From assembly GCA_040143965.1 (NCBI GenBank), contig JASJQH010007103.1, positions 1 through 20,493 of the forward strand: a stretch of 20,493 nt of DNA, written 5' to 3'. The notes beneath the pieces are model-generated. The model searched no databases and had not been told where the DNA came from. It saw only the letters and a program-made list of their open reading frames with translations. This document shows positions 1 through 10,687 of this stretch, one piece after another. The position numbers were made by a program, and so were the translations under genes. Source of the stretch: Basidiobolus ranarum (Eukaryota; Basidiobolomycota; Basidiobolomycetes; Basidiobolales). How positions within the stretch are numbered: the first letter of the stretch is position 1; every line of letters begins with the position of its first letter.

Positions 1-1657
1 ACATCTCCAGGAACAAGATCAGAGGTAGATAGCTTAGTCCATTTGTCGTCACGAAGAATAACGCATTCGCTCTGGTGTTCGGCCATCTTCTTCACACGAC
101 GTTCAGAGTTCAATCTGGTGAACACACGAATTAAGGCGGAGATAAGGATGACACAAGTATCCACGAGACCGATGTAATAGTAATTGAAATAGTAGAATAA
201 CCACAAAATCATAATCTGGTACAAATAGAAGAGTGAAGTGAATTCTTGTAAGAGGGCAACTGGGAACGATGGCACATCAACTCGGATGAAATTTTCACCA
301 ATCAATTCACGTCGATGCATAACAGTTTCATTCTTTAGTCCTCCACTCAGTCCGACTAAATCATAATTTCTATCACCAACCTCCACATTGAAAGGTTTGT
401 AGACGGCAAGATGATCATCGTAGACATAACGGGTGCACTGGAATTCAAAGTAACGACGTCCTAGAGTTGTAGCCTTCACTTCCGAGGTGGTGACGTGGAA
501 ATTCCACTTGAACATTCCCTTAACTTTGTTTTCAATTAGGGATACCAAATTCAATAATCTGCTATTATCGTTCAAGAGAATTGTTGTTGCTAACGGCTTC
601 TCAATCTGTATAAATTGGCAATGAGTAGCGTCAGATCTAATGCGGAAAAAGTCTCTGATCCGGGCGCGAGTTGCGTTCATCATTAAAAACCAAAGAGCGG
701 ATAGATACCAGACGATCATGAAAACGTACATTGACAGATCAGAATCGCCATAAAATAGTCCGTAGTTTACGCCATTAATTGAGCCATAGTAATCGGCAGT
801 GATAACAGCTAACCAGACTAACCATGCCAAAGCCATAAAGATCACTGAATAGAAGCCGAGGAAACCAAAGTAATCGTTACGGTACCCAGTCAGACTGAAG
901 TCATCGGAATCTGAACCATCTTCTACTTCGGTAACCTTCTCTTTTTCCACTTTTTCAGTGGGCTCCTTAGCGCTTCTTAAAGAGTCAGCACTTGTAATTT
1001 GACCGACTCCTCTTTCACGCATGGTTTTATATAGAGTCCAGAATCCTAGTATAGCGGCTTCCACTCCAATAATTACCCAAGCAACTATCCACATTGGTTC
1101 TCTATAAGTGAAATGCCCCTTGATAGCAGTTTTTGGGCAGCTTAACCAAGTTCTGTCACCGGTAAATCCAGCTGACCAAATCGGAACATTAGAGAGTCCT
1201 AATTCGGTGGTACAAGCCTCGACAATTTGTTTGTCACCTTCCTTGGGATTGTATTGAGGGACGGTAACAGCTTTAGCACCAAGACAAGGGATCAAGTTGG
1301 AGTTCGAGCCATCACAGCTACAAACACTAGTAACACCGCCACATGAGTCATGGCATTGACCATCTGCACAGTAACTCTTACCGGTTGGGCAAGTAGGAGC
1401 TAACTCGGAAGGGCACAAGCTGATATCAGCGACACAAAGTTTAGGACACTCAGCATTGTATTTAGTTTTCAGGGGGCATGCGTTGCCATTGGCATCATGG
1501 GAATTTACTAATGATGGGAAGGGTTAGTGAAATGGAATCAACATGTACGATCTATTTCTCAGCACTTACTTGGCGTGAATGGTATGGCTAAAACCAAGGA
1601 TAGGCAAAGCAGAATAACGGTAGTTACGACAGAAATATGTAACATTGGACTCCTCAT
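1..1657 (-). CDS. P5B-type cation/polyamine-transporting ATPase, N-terminal part (3' end outside window)
   Basis: Partial gene read on the minus strand, beginning at ATG 1657 and running off the left edge. Exon 1 is 1657-1570 and exon 2 starts at 1507; the 62-nt intron has GTAAGT, a CTAAC branch point and TTAG, phase 1. About 531 residues are visible. Residues 1-25 form a signal peptide (core VILLCLSLVLA). Residues 40-153 are Cys-rich (13 Cys). A membrane segment at about 168-189 is followed by a charged Lys/Glu/Asp linker (193-232), then hydrophobic segments at about 243-268 and 285-302. Near the window edge are the P5B-like stretch with ELIGEN, two membrane helices and the actuator-domain entry motif LVPGDV. 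P5B pumps (ATP13A2/Ypk9 family) are membrane ATPases of the endolysosome/vacuole, several of which move polyamines. The phosphorylation (DKTG) and ATP-binding domains lie outside the window, so activity cannot be judged. Assignment to P5B rather than P5A is by pattern recognition. Confidence 0.85.
1508..1569 (-). other. Intron 1 of the P5B ATPase gene
   Basis: A 62-nt GT-AG intron: donor GTAAGT at 1569, branch-point-like CACTAAC in its 3' half, acceptor ATTAG ending at 1508. It splits codon 30 (phase 1) and separates the signal-peptide exon from the rest of the protein. Joining restores an open frame through the whole visible remainder of the gene. Confidence 0.85.
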
Positions 1658-1810
1658 AGCGAATCGATATATCAATTCTTAGGTAATTCAGTATGAATCT
1701 ATGTATTAAAGGTTCGCACGATGCCTGGAAGAGGAATAGATGCCAAGGAAGATGAGGAAGTTGATATTCACAGAAGGCGCCTGATGATAAATCAGTAGTG
1801 GGAGAGTCAG

Positions 1811-1827
1811 CTTATATAGCTGCCAAT
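1811..1827 (-). promoter_or_regulatory. TATA box and CCAAT element upstream of the P5B ATPase gene
   Basis: On the minus strand this reads GCTATATAAGC (TATATAAG, plus-strand 1811-1818) with an ATTGG/CCAAT core just upstream (1823-1827). The TATA is about 155 nt upstream of the ATG at 1657, leaving room for a 5' UTR of about 120 nt. No experimental start site is available; the match to the core promoter consensus is the only evidence. Confidence 0.45.
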
Positions 1828-4800
1828 GGCCAAAGCCATATGGGCGACTCTGGTTACTGAGGCTATCTTCGTACACAAAATATTACCAATGGGCTATCCA
1901 TTTAGATCACGAACCATCTATCCAATGTCACAATTTTGACGTCAATCTGAATTCCAATGTCCTACTATGGTTGTTTTTCATCAAAAACTTCTTTTCAAAT
2001 AAACCTTTAAGAGTTGTATGAGGTACTACGTCCTGGAATATTCCGTTTGAAGCTATTTCCGTATTAAGACCAATCATGTAGATGAATATATTAAAGAATC
2101 AACTTATTCAGGAAGAGAAAGCTAGTTAAGAGGTAGATTGTTATTCTTCCAAATATGGCGATATAGTATGCTGAAGCCTGGCAATACTATTTATTGGATA
2201 TAGAAACACGCGATTACATCAGAAACGTGATTTTCTTTATTTGTTACCTAGGAGACTCTCCGATTGGACGATCTGGTCTAGCCAATGAATTACAACTTCC
2301 TCACCTGTGAAGATCATAGTGTCATCCAAATATTGCATGCAATATTGGATATTTCAAGGTCAGGGTAAAGCGCTTGTACAGAACCTTCAATCAAGTCTAC
2401 ACGTCTCGTTTTGGAGAAGTGGTGATGGGTAGGTCACTAGGAAAGTCTTATGGAAAGCAATTCTGTCTGACAAGACCATCGTACTGCGACATCAGCCATC
2501 AGTCCCTATGCTAACCTTGTCATCAGTCTTCCTCTTTTTAGCTCTCGCATCTCCCAGAAGATGGCAATGATCATACGTCATTCGGGAATATCTCATTCAG
2601 TAATTTGTCTAATTCAACTCCTAGGCTGTGAAGAAATTCATCTTCCATCCAATGGCGACTTGGTTCCTGGACTGCAAATGGGGCAGCTATGCGATCCATT
2701 GGAGTAACGCTCCAAAAAGTTGTACTCTTGTTTATTGCCATTAAAGAATATTTGAGTTGATCTCATCAACCTCCATCTTGATTCATTCTTATCTCCAAAT
2801 AAAATTCATTCTAAGACAGAAGCTCAATTAGAATAAAGCTGATTGATTTGCCCCTTTGACTTGGACGATGAGGTCATTGAACCCTTTTAATGTACTACGA
2901 CATAGGAAAAGGAAATCGCTCTGACATATTCCATTCAACGACTATCTGAATAACTCTAATGTATCCCAATTCGTTCTTATCTTTTGCAGCTTTTGTATAC
3001 GCTTGAGACCTGCATTAGGGTTCTTCAATCAGAGAATCAGCGTCGTTTCTGTTAGCTATGATGTATGATAATATCTAGGTTAAGCTTTAGGCATTCGCCA
3101 GGTATTCCTGTGTAGGTGCAAAGCTCATATGATTGGCCATAGCTCCAGCTCTGGTTGTATGGAGAATGGAAAGGGTTGGCAAATTAATCTTGCTTATCTT
3201 CAGCTTCCAAAAGCCTATCTAAACTAGAAACCTGAGATATAGTTTTTGTCGCTTCAAACACTGAATTATGAGTCTCGACCAATATAGTAAATATGCTTTA
3301 GTTTGCAACACATATACACATTAAAGAACTGTTTCTAAAGAGTCGTATCAACATATTAGTCGAGATGTATGGGTCGTTTGATAAAACAAGAAGGTGACTG
3401 TATAAGTATGGAACCTCTGGTGGGAGTCTGGAAAAAGTCATACTACCCTCTATACTTGCAAGAAAAGAACTTTCTATGAGAAGCTACAACAAGGATATCT
3501 AAAAGCCGGTCCATTGTTGAATTTCAGATAGAACAACTGGCGACATGTGGAACATTACCAACGGATGCAATAATGAGAAGTAAACTGTCCATGCTGTCAC
3601 TACTCATATCAATTTGTTTTATCGTACCTATACTAGCTCGTATTAACGGTCACGTAAATACTAAAAACAGAGAACTTCAAGATACAGTTTTGTAGAGTAG
3701 AGATTGGATGATACTGTCAAGGAAATATAGATTTCTTCTACCTTTTATGGCACTGCAAATAATTGATATGGCGATGTGAACTCGTGTCAATCCTAACGGT
3801 TTATGTATTCAGTAATCAGTGAAAAAGACTCTCATCGGCCACGATTGTTGCTTCTCCTACAATATATTTGTGCTATTAAGTGACCATAGAAACTACTTAA
3901 AGAATACTCTCTGTTTATATCAAGATTACATACATACACCTAGAGCTCACTTTGCAATATTAAGACAAGGTTAATACCCCTGACATGGTCAACGAGTGCA
4001 ATAAAATAATTGCACAGTTTCTTGCTCTATAATTTTGAATAACAGGCCTCCCAATCATACGGATTCTACTGGATTATGATGCTCAGTAGATAAGCGGGAG
4101 GAAATGGAAGCTGAGGTTTGAAATATGATAGTTGTGTCATCAGCTTAGGTCTATGCTACAGTTGTAAAATACCTTGATGTTGGGGTGTAGAGCATATGTC
4201 ATAAAGTGCTAAAGAAAATGAGAGACAGAGTACCCAAATTAAATTCCAATTAAAGAGAAACTTCTGTTCATTTCTGCACTATATGAGAGATGTTCAATAG
4301 TCTAGGATAGTCAAACTTGCTGTTAGTATGCATCCCCGAGACTTCAAGTGCTGTAAAGCATTGGTCAAGGTTGAATCTGGCCCAAAGATGAAGAATGATA
4401 GCGCTGACAATGGGGAGGAATTTATATCAAATATTTCATTCACTTTTGCTCTATGTATGAAATGAAACAAGGGATTTTTGTGTGTTATTTCTGATAGAAA
4501 AAATGAGCAGACAAATGCTCAAATAGATCTTTAATAGTAATGGTAGTATTGATTTGTTTGACTGGAGTTTATCCAATCAGTTCCAGGCTGAGATATATCA
4601 ACTATAATCTATATTTGAAATTTATAACTAGCAAGTATCATATTAGTTACGTGACTATATTATACTTTTTTGAAACACTATATCAAGAGTGTCAGACCAA
4701 GTAGGATCAAAACATGATTGAGAAAGCAAAGAATATCCATATAACAATGAACTAAAGAATACACACTATAAGATACTGGCTATAGGAAGCCAATCGGATC

Positions 4801-5821
4801 AATGGACATCTGCAGAGGACGAAAATTTTTTTAATTGAATCAATACACAGAACAATCAAAATTTGATGAGAATTAAATTTTTACTTATCTAATTGTGCTC
4901 AACGAATAATTTTATGTGGTTGCAAAAGTTGTCAATTTTTGCGTTGTCAATCTAGATAGATTTGATCTGTAACAGCTTATTATTCTGAAACAAATAGGCA
5001 CACAGGGCTTCAACCACCTTTTAAGGAATCCCAAACTATTTAGAAAGCTGTAAGTGACTCTAACACAGAGCTCTCAAAAACCGCAATGATCAAGAAGTAT
5101 CAGCCTCTCCTATATAATTCCACTCAAAAGTAGAATAGCTTGCCGAGGATTTTAAATCAAATGGCTTCAACCTATGTGTAAAGACAAGTAGTAGGTTTAT
5201 CTGAAAAATGCATGTAATCAGTAATGTGGACTAGTGTAATGGAAGAGCTAAGCAAGTGTACATGTAATAGGTCATTGTCAGGAAAGCTCTTGATACTTCA
5301 TATATATCTAATAGGAGTGCCACCAAGCTAGGTATATGAATGGCAATCTTCAAGTGAATCCTGCACTCAAACTCAAAATCAAACCATTATTGATTTACTT
5401 AGAATTGTGATATACACAAAATAAATTGAGTGAAAGAATTGAGGTGAATTGTGTCCATCTGATTAGTTATCTTGCACTTTAGATAGCCAGCTACTTAATA
5501 CTTGATCTCTAGTAGTGCAATGTCAATTAAGCAAATAATATAGTTCAAAATAAAAACAAAAATTTAGACCACAATTGAAATATCCTAGAATTGGCAAAGT
5601 GGAGCCTAGTGTTTAGGTTGGTCACCTTTATCATTGTTGTATCCCTATCTGTACTGGATATACATAAATTATCCAAAGTATGGCAATGTTGGGCTTGAAA
5701 TTTGAAAGGTTTTACTTCTACAGATGTTCTGAACATAATTCCATTAATTATATTGGCATTTACACCTCAAGGAATTAATACATTATTTCTGATTCTTTTA
5801 AAACATACCGCAGACCCCCAA
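1828..5821. other. Long AT-rich intergenic stretch, no intact gene
   Basis: About 4 kb with stops frequent in all six frames. The only interpretable content is a decayed reverse-transcriptase fragment at about 2237-2475. Further minus-strand open stretches at about 2570-2800 include a CPIC motif and a frame-shifted continuation containing LDKLLNEIF; they may belong to the same dead element, but I could not align them to a known domain. From 2900 to 5820 I see no gene, RNA gene or repeat array. Confidence 0.5.
2237..2475 (-). pseudogene. Decayed LTR-retrotransposon (Ty3/Gypsy-like) reverse transcriptase fragment
   Basis: Minus-strand translation shows, in one frame, SDRIAFHKTF (compare the D-x-x-K-T-A-F block of Ty3/Gypsy RT) and, about 40 codons on, QYLDDTMIFTGEE followed by IHWLDQIV. 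The latter resembles the catalytic Y-L-D-D box and the downstream H-x-x-W-L-x-x-I block. The intervening part is broken by stops, and an RRVDLIEGS-like piece (compare F-Q-R-x-x-D-x-I) sits in another frame, so at least two indels have occurred. No LTRs, integrase or protease are seen. A non-LTR RT (YADD class) is the alternative. Recognition rests on short motifs only; this is an inert fossil. Confidence 0.4.
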
Positions 5822-5879
5822 CTGTTGAAGTATTTGGGAGCCTGTTGGAAGTGGTTTGGAGAATTAGAGAAATTGGTGG
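5822..5879 (+). repeat. Left terminal inverted repeat of copy A
   Basis: 58 bp, inverted partner at 6175-6232. The two differences are G/A at the sixth base and G/A five bases from the inner end. The same head sequence opens copies B (14625) and C (15054). Confidence 0.75.
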
Positions 5880-6174
5880 CTTTTGTTGAAATTAGCATTG
5901 CCTAAACACTTATATAGTCATATATAGCGTAGTATTTAGTTATCTTATATTTCACTGAGATATTACCCATTATTCTCAATCGGAATTTACTTGGAATATT
6001 GACACCAACTTAGAAGTTCTCAGATATATAGATTTTTCAAACTTGGGCTAGAGGCCCCAAACTTTGCACACATGTTTCTGGGACCTTTTTTAACACGTTC
6101 TACACGTTAGTTTGTTTAAATTTTGACAGAACTATAAATGGCAACTTTCTACTCAATAAATCAATAAGTGAAAA

Positions 6175-6232
6175 CCACTAATTTCTCTAATTCTCCAAAC
6201 CACTTCCAACAGGCTCCCAAATACTTTAACAG
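6175..6232 (-). repeat. Right terminal inverted repeat of copy A
   Basis: Inverted match to 5822-5879. Read on the minus strand it is the head of the family and continues into the body shared with copies B and C, so the element is oriented right to left here. Confidence 0.75.
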
Positions 6233-6394
6233 TAATCACTATGCTAAATATGATTAGCTGTTATTAAGTTGTAAAGTTCTGAAAGCTTAGTTAACTGTAA
6301 TATTATAGGCAGACTGGCTAAGAACTTTTAAAACCCTTTTCATTAATTTCGATATGATTTCCTATAAACAATGACTCCATAGATCTGGGATGAA

Positions 6395-6462
6395 CTTTCT
6401 GTGAGTGTCTACTCCCTGCAAGGTTAATCTTTCTGTGAGTGTTTACTCTCTGCAAGGTTAAT
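6395..6462. repeat. Tandem duplication of a 34-bp unit
   Basis: Two adjacent 34-bp units (6395-6428 and 6429-6462) sharing CTTTCTGTGAGTGT at the start and TGCAAGGTTAAT at the end, differing at two C/T positions. It is non-coding and looks like a simple local duplication. Confidence 0.85.
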
Positions 6463-8170
6463 ATTTGTTTAATGTCAACATTTTTCGTATGGGATTGACT
6501 GTTGTTACACATGGTAGTGCTTGCGTAAAAATATGACATTTGTGCACAACATTTTAAGAAGAGATGTGCTCCATTAGACGGGGTGATATCTGACTTAAGT
6601 ATAAAAGTTATATGCTGTACAACTTTACCTATGATACTGATATTGCAAACTTAACTTAGGAAGCAGTATATATACTATGTGAATTATATCTAGGAGTGTG
6701 GAGTCAGAGCTGCCAATCAACTTTGTCAGTTTTCTATGCTCAGTTCTATTAAGTTCGCAGTATCTATTTCCATCTTCCTGTTATTAATATATGGAATAGA
6801 TGTATTATAAAAGAGGTGTATGAGAAAAGAATAACTTCGTGCAGAGAAATAAGTAATGTGAAGTGAACTCAGTTCAGCCTAATCTCTTGGCGTGCGAGTC
6901 GAATCCAGCGGGTTTTAGCTAGCATCATGCTAAAGACCGAGCTGGGTATGATCTTGACAATCGGCGTGTAGAGGTATCCGATGTGCAAAAATGAAATGTA
7001 ATAAATATATAATATGGGAGAAGTTACTAATTTTGAATCTTGTGGAGGACGCCACTTTCCTTGCATCAAGGCTCTTTCTTACCCAACTCCCATCCTTACT
7101 AAGACATAGTGGCGTATAAGATTTGTGTTTCATCATAGTGACGCCCTCGCCTTATTAGAAATTTTCGGGCTTGATAAAACTTTTCTCATTACTTACTCCG
7201 AAGGTGGTGAACGAACTTAATTTCTATTTCACATACTTGTAAGAAAAGGTACGACTTATTCCACCTGCTACTTAATAGAAATCTTGACTCTTTTAGGTAT
7301 TGAACATATTACCACAAATCCAGCACAAAACTTGACTGGTGAATGTACAGTCGATATTTTGTTGACAACATGGGGATAGGAAGGTTTTCCCTAGTAGATA
7401 TTGCCACTGGAGGAAACTTAGACTTAGGTACTCACCCTAGTAAGCTTTCGAAATTGTAAATTATATCACAAAGCATCATTACTATTCCTGTACGAATACA
7501 GCACTTCATTTGTCGTCTACTTCTCTGCTAATCTACCTAATATGCTATTTGCAGTGCGTTGTGAGCTAGTAGAAATTCTTATTAAATACCAACCAGCCAG
7601 TTGCAGGGTATACTGATTAATCATTAATATGAAACATGATATCAGTGGAAACTGGTCTTCTCAGGGTATCTTCTTGGCATTATAATCGGTATTTTAACTA
7701 GGGCTTGCAGGCGTTCTAATGAGTAAGCAGAAATTCACAAGTCCTCCTTATTTGTGATCGCACTAGTTGAAATGTAACTGCATTTTTAATATATAATGCA
7801 GTAGGCTGGTAGCACAGTAGAACGATTACGGATGGATCCATTTGTGAACACCAAATAGGTCTATGTATGGGTAATAGGCGAAACAAGACATTAAAATCAA
7901 GATCCACTAAATCATATTTGGTACTGACACACATTTAAGGTTCCGTCATACAGGTTTAGTCATTGATTGCTGTTGTGATCGTAAACGATTGAGAAAATCG
8001 GTAAACCGGTTATAGTGAAATGTATAGTTTATGTATATTTCATGGTATTAACAAGGCGTAGACAAAAATATAATACAAGATTCAATGACTTCGTCGATCC
8101 ACAATTAACACTTTCAAAGCTTAAAGTTTAGCTCAGCAAGTATCTCAAGGATAGAATGAATTGAACACGG
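6463..8170. other. Intergenic stretch with no gene recognised
   Basis: AT-rich sequence between the 34-bp duplication and the 3' side of the gene at 8180. The open stretches are short, lack codon-like bias and show no recognisable domain, RNA structure or repeat family. Confidence 0.4.
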
Positions 8171-8179
8171 GATTGCTTT

Positions 8180-8800
8180 CTATTGTTTAACTAGAGTGTC
8201 CTGGGTTAATTGTTTCTCTCTCTTCCAAGGCTTTAGGATGAGTAAGCCAGTCAATGTGATTAAAGGGGCAAGTATTTTGGCATTCTTTAATCCCGTAACA
8301 ATTACCACGTCGAAAACATACTCCTCTACACGTACAGATGGTAAGCTTATGTTTGAGAATTTGGACTCTGACAAACCGAGTGATTCACCCCAGAAAACCT
8401 GGGCAATAATGGACATCTCCTGTGTGTCAAAACAACGTAGGTATGAATCGGGCTCGTAATCCCAACAGAGCTTGCATCCCTCTAGCTCAAAGCTGTACAT
8501 GCCACGTTGACTAACCGGCTTGAGTAGCTTGGCGTGATAGTTGTATGGGGCGCTCCATATGTCTACTCTCTTTGATAATTTAGTGTATCTTGCGTTGAAT
8601 AGTGTTTCGCCATTCAATGCTGATCCGTTAATGCTGAAAGTATCGCCCCACCAACATCGGTTTCTGCTGACCAAGTACCGGCTATTCTGCCTACGGTCGG
8701 GACTGATCGTTTGTTGGTTATACGTTACGCGAAAGGTTTCGGTGACGTTACTAGTCTTAACTCTGAGGGAGGACTTTTCGGTTGGTTGTTTGAAAGACAT
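8180..8800 (-). CDS. Hypothetical 206-aa protein, possible tubby C-terminal-like / LURP-one-like domain
   Basis: Single-exon open frame from ATG 8800 to the stop at 8180, with an in-frame TGA shortly upstream supporting this start. The first 40 residues are polar. From about 40 on the protein looks beta-rich, with aromatic and charged blocks: NRCWWGDTFSING (48-60), GETLF (64-68), KRVDIW (77-82), MYSFELEG (101-108). Near the C-terminus (about 160-190) lies a hydrophobic segment, VFDVVIVTGL then LITLTGLLIL. A small beta-barrel wrapped round one buried C-terminal helix, with a G-E-x-L-F strand motif, is the plan of the tubby-C-like/LURP-one-related fold, hence the tentative call; no diagnostic residue proves it. 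The last hydrophobic stretch could instead be a single membrane anchor. Its length, composition and isolation in a gene-poor region favour a real gene, but it could be lineage-restricted. Confidence 0.55.
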   Translation of the reverse strand: MSFKQPTEKSSLRVKTSNVTETFRVTYNQQTISPDRRQNSRYLVSRNRCWWGDTFSINGSALNGETLFNARYTKLSKRVDIWSAPYNYHAKLLKPVSQRGMYSFELEGCKLCWDYEPDSYLRCFDTQEMSIIAQVFWGESLGLSESKFSNISLPSVRVEEYVFDVVIVTGLKNAKILAPLITLTGLLILKPWKREKQLTQDTLVKQ

Positions 8801-8859
8801 AGGTATTGCTGGTGCAGCTCAAATAGCTTGGAGGTATACAGTGATATAGGCACCGGAAT

Positions 8860-10687
8860 GGGGTCACTTGTAAATTAACAGGTACTTCTCTTTGCTTAAA
8901 TATAGTTTATTTCATTTTGGAGCCTGAGCGGATCTCCATCCTCATAGGTGAAATAGATTGTATCACTGCAAACCATATTATTCAATCAGCACATCTAAAA
9001 GGAAGCCAAGAAGATCAAAGGTGAAGGTTAAAAAAATTCGCAGAGGCTACTTGTTGAGTGCCAAGAAAGGGGAATACTGTAAAAGGAAATATTTCATTCC
9101 GTTACATGTAAGGATGGGAATTTCACCAAGTGGACTGGAGTACATCTAAACTGTTAAATATCTAACGCACCATTTGCGAAGTCGATTCGCGGTGATCGAA
9201 TAAGCCGTTCACCTAGTTTAGTCGCATAGATTTGTTGAAATTTCCGAAATTGGCAATACTCCTGTTTTGCAATAGTAAACATGTCGAGATTCTGCTGCCA
9301 AGAAATGGGATGATCACACATGATAAGTATTACCAGAGATATACTGACTGTGTTAACTTCACATGGAATTAAATCAAGATTCATCAGCCATCATCAGAGA
9401 AGCGATGTGGTACCAACATGAAGATTTACTAGATGACAATCTATGCCTCCTCCATGCTGAAGGGCGATGAGACAGAAGGTCCATCACTAACGACTTTCAA
9501 GCCAGTTGTAACAAGCTCGCTTGGCTGGCATGAACAAGATCATAGGCCGTATAAAACTGGATAGTGAAAATGGTACGCTGTAAAACCCTCAGCTAAACGC
9601 CATCCGTACGCCCATTTCTAGAATAGGGAATTGGATTTCTGCGACTTGGAGCAGCGATTTGTTCTAGTAATAAGCGTGTGGTTGAAACCTCTAGAACTGT
9701 ATGCAAAACATCCACAGAGTTTATGGATTACATAGTTTTGACAAGAGAGCAATATAGAATGCATTATTCTATCCCTACACTCCTACAACAAGTGACCGCA
9801 CAAGAAAATAGAGCCTTAACTACACTGGCTCTTCGTAACAACAGCTCTTCAAGCCATAAAAGGAAATCCATATCTCCATCATATTGGTGTATACTACCAT
9901 ACTGGATCTCAGCCGTAGCAAATGGCTCCACCCAATTATTCCAAATTATAACCAATGTGTACGATCCAACCAGTATTAAACGATCTGAATTACACGTTGA
10001 AAGCTATCGGGCTCAACACGAATGTCTCTTTTTTGTATCCAGAAGCAAGTATAAAGCTTAACTATGAGAGATCCAGAACGTCTATTCTGAACAAAACACT
10101 ATCTGTACCCATGAAGTAAATAAACTGTGGCCTCAGGCATATTTGATTCAATCACAATTTGACAAACCATTCAACTAAAGGAAGCAGCTATATACCATAC
10201 CACCTTGGCCTAATTGGCAACTGTATCGTCTGTACGGTAATTGCCTGCCTGTAAAAAAGCGAAACAGAGTTGAGTTACACATTCATGGATACCATGCTTC
10301 TATGAAGAACACATAGTTAATTCCTAAATATTAGTTGCCACACAGTTACTCTAAGGATTCACATGAAGTTAGGAAAATCGCAAAGTCTTAGCCATACAAT
10401 TGAACCACTCTTGAGGTATGAATCCTTGCTCAACTCTCCGTTTACCTTCTTTAATACTTATTAACCTTAGAATAGTGATCCAGCTCACCAGGTTGTACCA
10501 CCCTTGCCCGGATGTCACAACATGGAATCATTAGCAAATATTTTTTCCACATGAAACTGTAGTTTATTACAGCTGAACTTGATTTCAGCGTCCAAGTTCT
10601 GTAAACAGTTGGAAAAATATTGAAATATACTATACACGCTACAAACAATACACACTCCGGCTTGAGAATCTCTTACAAACAATATTA
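8860..10687. other. Intergenic stretch; several open stretches but no supported gene
   Basis: Composition is slightly richer in GC than the deep intergenic DNA. The longest open stretch is a plus-strand 127-codon frame (9678-10061), with shorter frames on both strands (for example the minus strand at 9154-9384). None shows a domain, coiled coil, signal peptide or credible intron structure, and the opposing frames overlap. Some of this may be decayed coding or transposon sequence, but I cannot assign it. Confidence 0.35.

Larger units (their letters stand above)
5822..6232. mobile_element. 411-bp fold-back (MITE-like) repeat element, copy A
   Basis: The ends 5822-5879 and 6175-6232 are inverted repeats of 58 bp with only two mismatches; each starts CTGTTRAAGTATTTGGGAGC when read inward. 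The body between them is the reverse complement of the repeat bodies at 14625-14971 and 15054-15405, so it is a dispersed, non-coding family. No open reading frame of note is present, and no clear target-site duplication is visible (left flank ends CCCCAA, right flank begins TAATCA). It could be a true MITE, or a copy that gained a second inverted head from another member. Confidence 0.7.

Noticed and set aside
2329-2346. Perfect 18-bp palindrome centred on GCATGC
   Set aside because: It could be a dimeric factor site, but it lies within the decayed RT sequence and has no repeat elsewhere in the window; palindromes of this AT-rich kind occur by chance.
6880-6960. tRNA-like words (TCGAATCC followed by paired-looking sequence)
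   Set aside because: The arms do not pair into a cloverleaf: no acceptor stem, and the T-arm spacing is wrong.
8196-8849. Plus-strand open frames opposite the 206-aa gene
   Set aside because: They are shadows of the minus-strand coding sequence, and the minus-strand protein is longer and more protein-like.
8958-9149. Small basic plus-strand open frame (63 codons, Lys/Arg-rich)
   Set aside because: The Lys/Arg content follows from A/G-rich DNA; it matches no small ribosomal or nuclear protein I recognise and has no supporting context.
9678-10061. Plus-strand open frame of 127 codons
   Set aside because: It has no domain, no biased composition, an overlapping opposite-strand frame of 63 codons and no promoter or intron signals; a frame this long can arise by chance in this much non-coding DNA.
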